Shown here piece by piece: positions 35,135-44,324 of a stretch of 59,129 nucleotides of DNA (positions within the stretch are counted from its first letter, which is position 1; each line of letters opens with the position of its first letter). This DNA comes from Pantoea sp. 18069 (GTDB taxonomy: Bacteria > Pseudomonadota > Gammaproteobacteria > Burkholderiales > Burkholderiaceae_C). Position numbers and translations under genes: made by a program. The stretch is taken from positions 1-59,129 of the forward strand of contig NZ_CACSJA010000033.1 of the NCBI RefSeq assembly GCF_902706035.1, in the 5' to 3' direction. Below the pieces are notes generated by a model, which was given only the letters and a program-made list of their open reading frames with translations, did no database searches and was not told the DNA's origin.

Positions 35135-35353
35135 ATGACCACCAGTGACCACCTGCTGCATTTCGAACCCACCGTGGACGAGTTGGCCGCGCTCAAGAAG
35201 CTCGAGATGGGCGAATCCATTTCGCTCGAATCCGCGGCGCGCGAGCATATTTCCAAGCGCCTGCTGGAATTCGGGTTCGCCCGGCAGGATGAGGCGAAGA
35301 AGTGGGCCATCACTGCGCTGGGGCGCGATCTGATACGTCGCCAGGAAGATTGA
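35135..35353 (+). CDS. Small conserved hypothetical protein
   Basis: A 72-residue soluble protein, MTTSDHLLHFEPTVDELAAL at the N-terminus and WAITALGRDLIRRQED at the end. The centre (LEMGESISLESAAREHISKR) followed by a short wing-like ending suggests a winged-helix fragment, as in proteins that end GLTxxGRxLL. AGGAAAG lies 5 nt before the ATG. Function unknown. The following 498 bp (35354-35851) contain no gene; one perfect DnaA-box sequence TTATCCACA (35463-35471) is there. Confidence 0.65.
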   Translation: MTTSDHLLHFEPTVDELAALKKLEMGESISLESAAREHISKRLLEFGFARQDEAKKWAITALGRDLIRRQED

Positions 35354-35851
35354 AGCGCCGGCCCGGCAGAGGCTGCGGATGCGCTGCCTCAAATTGCGGC
35401 AAGGCAGCAGGTTGATAGCCAGGTCAAGGGCTTGGCTTGGCCGTGCACATGCTGGTCACAGCTTATCCACAAGGTTGTTCCGCACATTTGTGGAGAAAAA
35501 GCGCTGCCCCGCAGGGCGCCTGCCTCCCGATTAACGCACAACAACGCGCTGCGCGCAATCGGTGGCGGCCACAGCCCCCGGCGGTGCCGTGCCTGGTGCC
35601 GCTGCAGGCATCGATGGCCAGGACTTCGAACTTTCGGGTTTCGCACGCGCACTCAGGGCTCCAGCGGTGGCTTGGCCATTGGCGCAGAAGGTGACGTCTG
35701 TTTCGGTCCCCGCCAACTCTGCGCATTGGCCGCGCAAGCCATTGGCTGACAGCATCGCGGCCATCCTGACGGCGAGCGCAGCGACGGGTGCGGGGTACAA
35801 CCGAGTGACATCGGGCGCAAACCCCGTCGTCCATTGCCAAGGAGTGACCCC

Positions 35852-36193
35852 ATGAACATCGCAATCTCCCCCAAAGAAAAAACCATGGACCCCGACCTCG
35901 CGGAGCAGGCCCTGCCAGGCCACGGCGTACCATCCCAGGATCCGGACCCTGCGGCGCAGGTGCAGTTGTCGCCGGAAGACGCCGAGCGTGAGTCCGGCTC
36001 CGTGCTGATGGGCGGTGGTCTGGTCGCGGGCGCGGCTGCGGGCGCTGCGGTCGGTGCAGCCGTGGCCGGGCCTGCTGGCGTGCTCGTGGGCGGTGTGGTC
36101 GGCAGCGTGGCCGGCGCCCTGGGCGGCGCTGCCGCGGGCTCGGCGGCCGCTGCCTCCGAACCGGGCACCACAGCCGTCAAAAAACAGCCCTGA
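35852..36193 (+). CDS. Glycine-zipper domain protein
   Basis: A 113-residue protein. After a hydrophilic acidic N-terminal half (PDLAEQALPGHGVPSQDPDP), residues about 50-100 consist of small residues with Gly every fourth position (GGGLVAGAAAGAAVGAAVAG, GGVVGSVAGALGGAAAG), a glycine zipper that can pack in membranes. There is no signal peptide. AAGGAG lies 8 nt upstream of the ATG. Resembles small stress or envelope proteins of beta- and gammaproteobacteria; function unknown. Confidence 0.8.
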   Translation: MNIAISPKEKTMDPDLAEQALPGHGVPSQDPDPAAQVQLSPEDAERESGSVLMGGGLVAGAAAGAAVGAAVAGPAGVLVGGVVGSVAGALGGAAAGSAAAASEPGTTAVKKQP

Positions 36194-36242
36194 CGCCTTT
36201 ATTCTTTCCTGTTGTCTCCGTGCCGGCTCCAGCCTGCACTTG

Positions 36243-36273
36243 CCCACCGGGGCGTGCGTCGGTGGGTTTTTTT
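36243..36273 (+). terminator. Rho-independent terminator of the glycine-zipper gene
   Basis: CCCACCG (36243-36249), 10-nt loop, CGGTGGG (36260-36266), then seven T (36267-36273). Confidence 0.9.
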
Positions 36274-36289
36274 GTGCCGGTTGCGTGGC

Positions 36290-37262
36290 TAAAGCGCCGG
36301 CGATGTCGTGATTCCACGATCAAGCGCTGCTCTGACATGAGCCTGCGCACGACCTTCTCGGAGGTGCGAACGCCTTGACCGCGTAAGACGCGATCAATCC
36401 GCCGGTATCCATGGCAATGGCAATTGCTTGGGAAGATATATCTGCAATGGTGCTTCTCACCGATGCGTATTTGTCGGGCAGTTGCTGGCGCGCCCTGTGA
36501 TGGAAATAAGTGCTGCGAGCCAGACGAAATTCAGTCAGTAGTGCCCGCAGCGGGTGGCTCATTCTCGAGGCATCGACCAGCTGGGTTTTCTCCTGACTCG
36601 TCAGCTGCAGCGGATTGATGCCTTGGTCTTTTTTAATAGTTCATTTTCCTTGGTCAAAATATCATGTTCAAGTCGGAGGCGTTGAACGCGCGCTTGAAGC
36701 CGGTCTTCCTCCTCCAGTAGCGTGTCGCATTTTTTGTCCGGGCAGCGATCATTGGGGATTGTCATAGGTGCGCGTTGCCTCCTATCGAGCATTTGAGCTT
36801 GCCAGTGATGCAGAGTTGTCCTACTGACGCCCACTGATTTGGCAATCCGCCAAGCGTTCCCTTTGCGTGTATTCATGTGAATGACGGCATCCTGTTTCCG
36901 CGCAAAAGTGTAGGCGGCTGGATCATTTTTCCGAGCTGCCGGTGTCCACAGGTCCAGTCTGAGTTCGCGGATCCATGTGCGCAAAGTTTCACGTGTCGGG
37001 CAGCCTAATGCACGGACGGCATAGGCCAGGCAGAGGTCGTGTTGCGAACAATGATCGACGACCAGCTGTTTCTGCTGCTTGGTATGAGTGTGCTGACTGC
37101 GTTTATAGCCCTGGGCAAGATCGCTAGCCTCCAGCAACTGGCGAGACCAGGTGATAAGCGCATTTTTTGCAGGGTAGCCAGCTGCCGCAAGATCGGAGCG
37201 AGTCTCTTTCCAAGTGCAATGTGGAGCTTGATGGCGCGAATGCGATTGTCGTATGAATACAT
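36290..37262 (-). pseudogene. Decayed IS3-family transposase (orfA and truncated orfB)
   Basis: OrfA begins MYSYDNRIRAIKLHIALGKR at 37262, is interrupted near 37180 by a frameshift, and continues as YPAKNALITWSRQLLEASDL with two helix-turn-helix segments and a leucine-zipper end (LEHDILTKENELLKKTK). The A6G slippery sequence (minus strand, about 36628-36636) where IS3 elements shift to orfB is still present. OrfB survives for only about 110 codons (MSHPLRALLTEFRLARSTYF; later, in another frame, GYRRIDRVLRGQGVRTSEKV) and breaks off near 36290 before the DDE core. It marks the left edge of the AT-rich island. Confidence 0.85.
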
Positions 37263-37455
37263 GAACCACTCCTAGAGTAGTCCAAGACTTTGTCCACACC
37301 CCAATTAGACATTGGATTACAAAATGAGCCCGCACCGACGAATAACAATTCCGAACTATCTGTGTAGCACACAAACGAACAACTACATATGTTTACTCCC
37401 GCGATAAAGAGAAATATTGCCACCTACGTAAAAAATCTCGTCAAGCGCCACGCAC

Positions 37456-37476
37456 ACTGACTAGTTGTGTATCAGT
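37456..37476. promoter_or_regulatory. Dyad upstream of the P450-terpene synthase gene
   Basis: ACTGA (37456-37460), 11 bp, TCAGT (37472-37476), inside ACTGACTAGTTGTGTATCAG. It ends 38 bp before the start codon and could be an operator for the cluster. No regulator gene is present nearby. No strong -10/-35 pair could be assigned in 37300-37513. Confidence 0.25.
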
Positions 37477-37513
37477 AGTGAATTAATGCTCTCGGCCGAC
37501 AGGAGAAGATGTC

Positions 37514-40373
37514 ATGACGCAACCAGTTTGTCCTTTTTTTAACAAAAACCAATCGGATAAGAAAAAAGAGGAAAAATCTTGGCATAAGCCGATTCTCATT
37601 GCTTGGTTGTGGGTAGCTTTGATTGGATCGCTTGCTTGGACAGTGTTGTCAGTGACTGCATCTAGTATCGGTTTTCTACCTATCGAGTTAGGGTGGACTC
37701 TTTCGATTTTTGGGCAAATAACTCTATTCATAACTTCTCTGCATATGTATTCCTTGCGCGCGCGTGCCAGATTCCAACCGACAGATCCTCGTGCTGGAAG
37801 TGAGAGTGCTGCGTTCCGGCGCTCGATACCGACCCATGGTCTATTCACGACTTTATTTGATATCGTGGTGAGGAAAAAGACGTTGCTCAGGGAAATTGAT
37901 ATTGAGCGGATGAAGAAATACGGCGACATATATCTGATGTTCGCTGGCCCACTTCCAGTCATAGTAGTGACATCGTCGTCATTGGTTGAGAAAATTTCCA
38001 AGGAATATGACGATTTCTCTAAAAGCGATCCTCGAGATTTGAATATGCTTTATTACTTCAAATGGGTCGGAAATAGCAATGTTGTACTGGCGAATGGGGA
38101 TCAATGGCATCGCGTTCGTCGGCTTACCCATCCTGCGCTGAACTCTGTTCATGTTTTTTCTCCAGTGTTCAATCAGAAAGCTCATTTTTTATGTCAAACC
38201 TTGCGAGAAAAAGTAGCATCTTCTCAGGAAGGCGATGGAATGGTCATCCAATTATCTAGGTGGTTAAAAGCAGTATCCTTAGATAGCGCAGGTGTTGCGC
38301 TCTTCGGATTTGACTTTAACCATCTAAAGGAGGTTAGCAATCCGGGGATAGATGCGATGGACTTTGTCATGGCGGAAGTCTTCGATCCAGAACGTATCGC
38401 GTTGCCTATCAAAAATCACCTTCCTCTTGAATCGAATCGGCATCTTGAACAGTGCAGAAACATCTGGACCATCTTGTGCTAGATATGATCGGGAGTATTA
38501 ATAGAGACGGGGGTGAGCACGAGAGTGGGAACGTTTTGGAAATGCTTATTCGCGGGCAGCGCAGTGAGAAACTGAACACCGATGAATTGCGAAATAACGT
38601 GATCGCCATGGTGCTGGCAAGTCACGAAACTACTCAAGTATCGCTTGGTGGCGTGCTCTACTTTCTTGCCAAGTATCCGGGGTTGCAAGAAAAAATCCGA
38701 AAAGAATCAATCGCACTATTCCCGGATTTTGAACACGCTTTTGCTAATATGGATAGCGGGAAAAAAAGAACAGTACCTATGAGAAGCTACGCAATTTTCA
38801 TTCTCTTGGAAACTTCATTCTTGAAAGTTTGAGAGTATATTCTCCACTCGCAAATCAAAATCCCCGAACAACGTCGAGAGACACGGATTTGGGAGGATAT
38901 CAGATTCCAAAAGGGACTTTGATAAGCATGAATATCCATGCGATCCATATGAATCCAAAAGAATGGGATCGTCCCGAAGAGTTTGATCCAGATCGATTCG
39001 TTGATGAAAATTGTCGGAATAAATTTGCGTATCTGCCGTTTGGTGCGGGACCGCGGGTATGCGCAGGCCGAAACTTCACTTTGATGGAGCAAAAAATCAT
39101 TTTATGCCACATACTTCGGCACTTCGACGTAGGTCTCCCAAATGTGGGATATGAGGTTCCAATAAGACGGGGAAGTTTTACGGGTCTTCCCGAGGACTCG
39201 TTCCAATTGCGTTTCAGATTGCTTTCTGAAGCACCTTCACTACCCACCGGCAAGCCGGATGTGACAGTGTACAGTTCGGAAGAGCCGCTTCCTGAAGAGG
39301 TCAAGACATGCGTTCTCGCTGTATCCTACCCAAAATACTGGTTTGCGCCTGTAGCACTTTCCCCATTTGCTACCACAATTGAGGAAGAAACCATCGAATG
39401 GATGGATTCTCTCGGCCTTGTAAAAAGCAAGGAGCGGCGATCCCATATTCGAGCGATGGAGCCTCGTCACTATGCGGGCTATTCGCATTCTATGGCGTCA
39501 TATGAGCACGCCTTGATGTATTGCAAGTACATCACCATGTGGCTGCTCTGGGATGATGAATGTGTGGAAGTAGCTACAGACTATTCCGAAGTCGCCGAAC
39601 CTTTAATGGCACTTGCTGGAGAAGATGTTCCCGCTGCAAGAAAAAATGACCCATATGTCCTAGCATTCAAACACATTGGGGATGAATATGAGCGGTTAGG
39701 TGCTTCGCGAGAATGGCGGATCCGTTTTGCTGCGAGCATGAGCGAGTGGGCGAAACACGCCGTTGAGGAAGAAATAGTTCGCCGCAAAGGCTCTGACGGA
39801 ATATCAGGCCGGAACTTCTCCGAAGCTATCAAATTGCGTGCCGTCACGGTGGGCATTCGCCCAAATAGCTTGCCTCTCGAAAGGGCTGTCGGCATCGAGG
39901 TCCCTCAAGAGATACATACAGATCCTGATTACAAGGCGCTGGTTGACCAGGCAGCTCGTGTTTGCTGCATTGTGAACGATCTGGTCGGCGTGCCAAAGGA
40001 TATCAAGAACAAGCAAAAAGAATCGAATCTGATTTTGTACCATCAGATGTGCTCCGGTGGCTCTTTGAATGATTCGTATGCCGCCATTCTGGAAATACAC
40101 GACAAGGCAGTCAAGACATACGATGAATTGGCAGCGAAGTTATTGGCAAGAACTCCTTCGGTATTTCGCGAACGGATGAATACATTCTTCGATCACCTTA
40201 GGTATATGGATTCAGGCTTTGGTTTCTGGCATAGGGACTGTATCAGATATCAACGATTTATCGCGGCGGAAGAAAATCGTGCGTTTCGTATTCAAATTGC
40301 AGAGCAATGCAGTGAAGTAGCGGAAGATTTTACAGTGAGTCAGAAAGAAGCAGAAGATGCTTACTTTGTTTGA
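37514..40373 (+). CDS. Cytochrome P450 - class I terpene synthase fusion (two 1-nt frame breaks)
   Basis: If two missing A's are restored, one chain of about 953 residues results. Residues 1-85 carry two hydrophobic segments (ILIAWLWVALIGSLAWTVL; SIFGQITLFITSLHMYSL), an unusual membrane anchor for a bacterial P450. The P450 follows: C-helix WHRVRR, I-helix VLASHETTQ (38617-38634 region), K-helix ESLR, and heme loop FGAGPRVCAG (39039-39068). After a linker of about 75 residues comes a bacterial terpene cyclase: WDDECVE as first metal motif (DDECVE 39552-39569), NDLVGVPKD as a variant NSE motif (from 39975) and a C-terminal IRY. Thus it should cyclise a prenyl diphosphate and oxidise the product. 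AGGAG lies 8 nt before the ATG. Frames: 37514 to about 38456, then to about 38761, then to 40373. The last open frame (from TTG 38829) contains the heme loop and the whole cyclase. Confidence 0.82.
38456..38460 (+). other. Frame break 1 in the P450 domain (A4 to A3)
   Basis: In GTGCAGAAACATC the frame changes by one base. With one more A the protein reads EQCRKHLDHLVLDMIGSI without a break; as written the first frame stops 8 codons later. It is either a lost base or a consensus error in the assembly. Confidence 0.75.
38761..38767 (+). other. Frame break 2 in the P450 domain (A8 to A7)
   Basis: GGGAAAAAAAGAAC contains seven A. Eight would join MDSGKK to KNSTYEKLRNFHSLGNFILE and restore the ExxR helix. 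Seven A's are also a place where RNA polymerase or ribosomes can slip, so part of the mRNA might be read correctly. Confidence 0.75.
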
Positions 40374-40703
40374 TCTTCTGAAATCCATTGACCCGAGAAT
40401 GAAGTTGCTGTAGTGGCTTTCCTCGAGAGTCATATTCGATTTTTGGAGCTTACTCATTCAGTCGTCGAAACGTAGGAGGGCATACCCTCAATCAATGCTG
40501 TAAATTTTGATGGCATTAAAGGTAAAAGATATTGCAGGCATATACTTTGAGCCTTTTCTTGTTATGTATTCTGTGAGAAATTTGCGAGATAGTATTTTTA
40601 ATAGAAGAAAACTATATGCCAGGTTATTCTTTGGCAGATAGATTCTATCTGGATAGTTTACACCACCGATTTTGATATCGACGATAACGATGAGGGAGTG
40701 AAA

Positions 40704-42611
40704 ATGTTTACTATCCGGTTTCCCAATGGGGAAGAACACAATTTTGAGACTGCTATTTCACTGAAAGAGGTTCTGCGAAACGTAAACTTAAAGCCGGAGC
40801 GGCATGCTATTGCTGGAAGGGTGAACGGCGTGTTGGTAGATAGCTCGTGCATCATAAATCATGATATTGTACTGGAGATTGTTGCAAGAGATGATGCAGA
40901 TGGATTAAGCGTCATTCGGCATTCCACTGCGCATTTGTTAGCATATGCCGTGAAAATTTTGTTTCCCGATGCAAAAGTGGCTATTGGGCCAGTCATAGAG
41001 AATGGTTTCTATTATGATTTTTCTTATCGACGCACCTTTACCTTGGAAGATATGGCGGAGATAGAGAATAAGATGAGGGAGTTGGTGCAAAAGGACGAGC
41101 CTATTATTCGAAAAGCAATGCCGCGCCAAGAAGCGGCAACATACTTTCAATCGATAGGTGAGACGTACAAATGCAAGATTCTCGAGTCTATCCCAGGAAA
41201 TGAACAGATAATGCTTTGTACTGTCGGAAATTTCACCGATTTATGTTGCGGGCCACACGTATCGTCGACTGGAAGTCTAACTATTTTCAAATTGATGAGG
41301 CTGGCCGGAGCTTACTGGCGCGATGATGCAAAGAATGAAATGCTGCAACGAGTTTACGGCACAGCGTGGGCAAGTGAGCAGCAGCAGCGCAGCTATCTGG
41401 CAATGTTGGAAGAATCGGATCGGAGAGACCATCGCAAGCTTGGTCAAGCGCTTGATTTATTCCATTTTCAAGAAGAAGCACCGGGTCTAGCGTTCTGGCA
41501 TCCCAACGGTTGGACGGTGTGGTTGGAAGCTGAAAAATACCTGCGACACAGACTTGCTAATGCCGGTTATTTAGAAATTAAAACACCGCAGGTCCTGGAT
41601 AAGTCATTCTGGGAGCGTTCTGGGCATTGGCAGAACTATCGGGAGTACATGTTTGCAACAGCGTCCGAGAAGCGCGAGTATGCAATTAAGCCGATGAGTT
41701 GCCCGGGCCATATTCAGGTCTTCAACAGAAGCCTGCGCTCCTATCGCGATTTGCCGATCAGGTTCTCTGAGTTTGGTGCATGTCATCGTAACGAGCCATC
41801 CGGAGCGCTGCACGGCTTAATGCGTGTTCGCGGATTTGTGCAGGATGACGCCCATATTTTCTGTACCGAGAAGCAAGTGTTCTCCGAAGCTCGAAATTTC
41901 AACCAACTGGCATTGTCTGTATATAGGGATTTTGGCTTTGATGAAGTTACTGTGAAATTGTCATTACGGCCTGCGAAGCGGGCAGGTAGCGATGAAGTAT
42001 GGGATCTTGCTGAAAATGAACTTCGACAGGCGCTTAGATCATGTGAGATGGATTGGGAGGAGTTGCCCGGTGAAGGAGCATTTTACGGACCGAAGGTTGA
42101 ATATCATATCAAAGATGCATTGGGCCGTTCATGGCAATGTGGCACATTGCAATTGGATTTTGTTTTGCCGGAAAGACTTGGCGCGGAGTATATGACAGAG
42201 AATGATTTACGGGCTCAGCCTGCTATGCTTCATAGAGCAATTTTTGGTTCATTTGAACGCTTCATTGGTATTATAGTCGAACACTATGGCGGTGCGCTAC
42301 CAGTGTGGCTTTCCCCTGTCCACGTTATCGTTATGAATATTACGGAATCCCAATCTGCATACGCAGAGCAAGTTGTGTATGAATTAAAGAACCAAGATTT
42401 TCGGGTAAAGATGGATTTGCGTAACGAAAAAATCTCCTACAAGGTACGTGAACATTCCATGCAAAAAATTCCTTATTTTCTTATTGTTGGCGATAAAGAG
42501 CGTGAGGCAGGTACGGTATCTGTACGGGCGCGTGGAAATATGAATTTGGGAGTTATGTCTTTAAATGACTTCAAAATGATTCTCAACTCCGCAATAGTTG
42601 ACAAACGATGA
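40704..42611 (+). CDS. thrS: Threonyl-tRNA synthetase, island-borne copy (candidate self-resistance enzyme)
   Basis: A complete class II ThrRS of 635 residues. It has the TGS domain (1-62), the editing domain with H73STAH77 and CxGPH (C181, H185), and the catalytic domain with motif 2 FGACHRNEPSGALHGLMRVR, zinc ligands C333, H384 and H510, and the anticodon domain (about 530-635). All catalytic and editing residues visible are kept, so it should be active. Base composition is much lower in GC than in housekeeping genes of this contig and infC-rpmI-rplT do not follow, so it is unlikely to be the chromosomal thrS. AGGGAG lies 5 nt before ATG 40704. It sits between two oxygenase genes, as resistance copies do in the borrelidin and obafluorin clusters. 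Confidence 0.93.
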   Translation: MFTIRFPNGEEHNFETAISLKEVLRNVNLKPERHAIAGRVNGVLVDSSCIINHDIVLEIVARDDADGLSVIRHSTAHLLAYAVKILFPDAKVAIGPVIENGFYYDFSYRRTFTLEDMAEIENKMRELVQKDEPIIRKAMPRQEAATYFQSIGETYKCKILESIPGNEQIMLCTVGNFTDLCCGPHVSSTGSLTIFKLMRLAGAYWRDDAKNEMLQRVYGTAWASEQQQRSYLAMLEESDRRDHRKLGQALDLFHFQEEAPGLAFWHPNGWTVWLEAEKYLRHRLANAGYLEIKTPQVLDKSFWERSGHWQNYREYMFATASEKREYAIKPMSCPGHIQVFNRSLRSYRDLPIRFSEFGACHRNEPSGALHGLMRVRGFVQDDAHIFCTEKQVFSEARNFNQLALSVYRDFGFDEVTVKLSLRPAKRAGSDEVWDLAENELRQALRSCEMDWEELPGEGAFYGPKVEYHIKDALGRSWQCGTLQLDFVLPERLGAEYMTENDLRAQPAMLHRAIFGSFERFIGIIVEHYGGALPVWLSPVHVIVMNITESQSAYAEQVVYELKNQDFRVKMDLRNEKISYKVREHSMQKIPYFLIVGDKEREAGTVSVRARGNMNLGVMSLNDFKMILNSAIVDKR

Positions 42612-42696
42612 GGAGTGAATAATTCCACTGCAACTAAGCTTTTGTAATACTTGGTTTTTAGTATCTTTCTGACTTCACAGTCGTGGCGAGGATTTG

Positions 42697-43731
42697 ATGA
42701 ATTCGTCAACACGGATACCAGCTAAGCGGTATGTTGAGCTTCTGCCAGAGAAGGGGCATCCATCTGAAATACCATTTGGCTGGTATTTCGTTGCATATTC
42801 TGATGAATTGGAGTTCAGCGAGATTCGTGTCATTTCATGTTTCTGGCAAGAGTGGGTATTGTTTCGCGATGAATGTGGTAGTGTTGGAATGATTGATCCA
42901 TATTGTCCTCACTTGGGGGCCCATATTGGTTTCGGCGGGAAAGTGGATGGCGAGATGGTGCGCTGTCCTTTTCATGCTTGGGGCTTTGATTCTAGCGGTT
43001 ACTGTCGGGATGTGCCTTATGCGAAGAAAATGCCACCTATCCTTAAGAAGGGGCCTGTACTTAAATATCTTCCGGTCATCGAGTGCAACAAGATAATATG
43101 GGCCTGGTATCATCCGGGGGCAGTGGCGCCTATCTGGAATGTCGACAATTTTCCCGAGACAATGTCCAATAACTGGATCGAATACGAAAAGGTTGAGTTT
43201 GAGATAAGTACATCGATCCAAGATATTGTCGAGAATAGTATCGATTATTCTCATCTCAAGTATGTTCATGGACATACTTCAACTCTGTTGGGTGAGACCC
43301 GCCAGGACGGAATTTACCGACATGTCAACATTGGAGCGGACGTGCAGGTTATAGATCGCGAAGGAAAACCAGATTCCTGCCACTATTCGATCGAGCTTAT
43401 CCAAAAGGGACCAGGGCAACATACGATCCGTTATCGGCGTGAAACAGAACTGCTGATGATGTTTTTGATGACACCAGTGACGAACGAAAAAACTATTTTA
43501 CGTTTTGCATTCACCCATGAAAAGTATCCCGAAGGTTCTTACGAACATAAGTCAGTGAAGGAGTTTATGCTCGAAAAACTCGGATCGCATGGCAACTTGA
43601 ACGGCGTACATGCCGATATTCCTATCTGGAATAACAAGATATATCGTAAGAAACCATTGCTTTGTGAGGGAGATGGTCCGATCATGCCGTATCGCTCTTG
43701 GTTTAAGCAGTTCTACGATGGTGGTTCATAA
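42697..43731 (+). CDS. Rieske [2Fe-2S] non-heme iron oxygenase
   Basis: A 344-residue terminal oxygenase of the KshA / cholesterol 7-desaturase type. The Rieske domain (about 28-135) binds the cluster by C70-P-H72 and C90-x2-H93, with 17 residues between. The catalytic domain has the mononuclear iron site D183-x2-H186-x4-H191 in ENSIDYSHLKYVH, with N180 or D183 as the bridge to the neighbouring subunit. Enzymes of this type hydroxylate or desaturate sterols and other polycyclic lipids, which suits a terpene product. GAGGA lies 6 nt before ATG 42697. No ferredoxin reductase is encoded in the island. It shares the low GC content of the two genes before it. Confidence 0.92.
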   Translation: MNSSTRIPAKRYVELLPEKGHPSEIPFGWYFVAYSDELEFSEIRVISCFWQEWVLFRDECGSVGMIDPYCPHLGAHIGFGGKVDGEMVRCPFHAWGFDSSGYCRDVPYAKKMPPILKKGPVLKYLPVIECNKIIWAWYHPGAVAPIWNVDNFPETMSNNWIEYEKVEFEISTSIQDIVENSIDYSHLKYVHGHTSTLLGETRQDGIYRHVNIGADVQVIDREGKPDSCHYSIELIQKGPGQHTIRYRRETELLMMFLMTPVTNEKTILRFAFTHEKYPEGSYEHKSVKEFMLEKLGSHGNLNGVHADIPIWNNKIYRKKPLLCEGDGPIMPYRSWFKQFYDGGS

Positions 43732-44007
43732 ACATTGCTCGCGTAGATTGAATTTAATAAATTCTCGTAACCGATCTGCTATCGGCAGATACCCCGTCAC
43801 TAACCACTTTCGAGCCCGATCGTAAGCCCGAAAAACCAATGAAATCAAAAAATATACTTTAGATTTTTTATGGCTTGACACTACCTCTCGGCATTCATCA
43901 TGTTCTGCCTCCCCGAGGGGAAAAACCGCACCCTTGGACCAGTCTTTGAATTCAGAAACGAGCTCGTCGGGGGCCTCTCCAATACTTGTGCGAAAGCGCG
44001 CGCTCAA
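43726..44007 (-). CDS. Hypothetical protein of the island border
   Basis: A 93-codon frame, MSARFRTSIGEAPDELVSEF at the start and VTGYLPIADRLREFIKFNLR near the end. It has a plausible amino-acid composition but no recognised family, and overlaps the last 6 bp of the Rieske gene on the other strand. A short hairpin (ATCTGC 43774-43779 / GCAGAT 43785-43790) lies inside. The stretch 44008-44325 shows no further gene. Confidence 0.25.
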   Translation of the reverse strand: MSARFRTSIGEAPDELVSEFKDWSKGAVFPLGEAEHDECREVVSSHKKSKVYFLISLVFRAYDRARKWLVTGYLPIADRLREFIKFNLREQCL

Positions 44008-44324
44008 TCCCCACCTCGCTTGCGCGCTTCATGTCTCGCTCTCGACGGAGGCGCCGGAAGGCAGCAGAAACAGGCAGGGCGGGCCTTGTACCGGGTCGGC
44101 AAGGGGTCCTGCGCCGGGTTTTGACGGGCTTATTCGGGGCTTCCAGGCGATTGAAGATGCCGCGCACAAAGAGTCCTGGCGGATCAAGCGGTTTGCGCAT
44201 GACGGCCTGCACTGCCCAGCCGATGCTGACAACCCCTTGCCCATCGTTTTTTTGCTGGTCTGCGCGCCGGCGTTTTTGATTCTTTGCGCCTAATTTGGCC
44301 GCAGTGCGATCGGAAGCGAAAATG

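Noticed and set aside
35463..35471. Perfect DnaA box TTATCCACA
   Set aside because: A single box without neighbours, AT-rich unwinding region or dnaA/dnaN genes is not evidence for an origin.
37456..37476. LuxR-type box before the terpene cluster
   Set aside because: The half-sites are too far apart (CTG-N13-CAG instead of CTG-N10-CAG).
40488..40739. 83-codon minus-strand frame upstream of thrS
   Set aside because: It overlaps the thrS start and ribosome-binding site, has no ribosome-binding site of its own and no family match; the 40374-40703 gap otherwise shows only a short GAGGG/CCCTC hairpin at 40476-40489.
40704..42611. The island thrS as the ordinary housekeeping gene
   Set aside because: The base composition is unlike the backbone, it lies between oxygenase genes, and the infC-rpmI-rplT genes that normally follow thrS are absent. 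A second copy still has to be shown.
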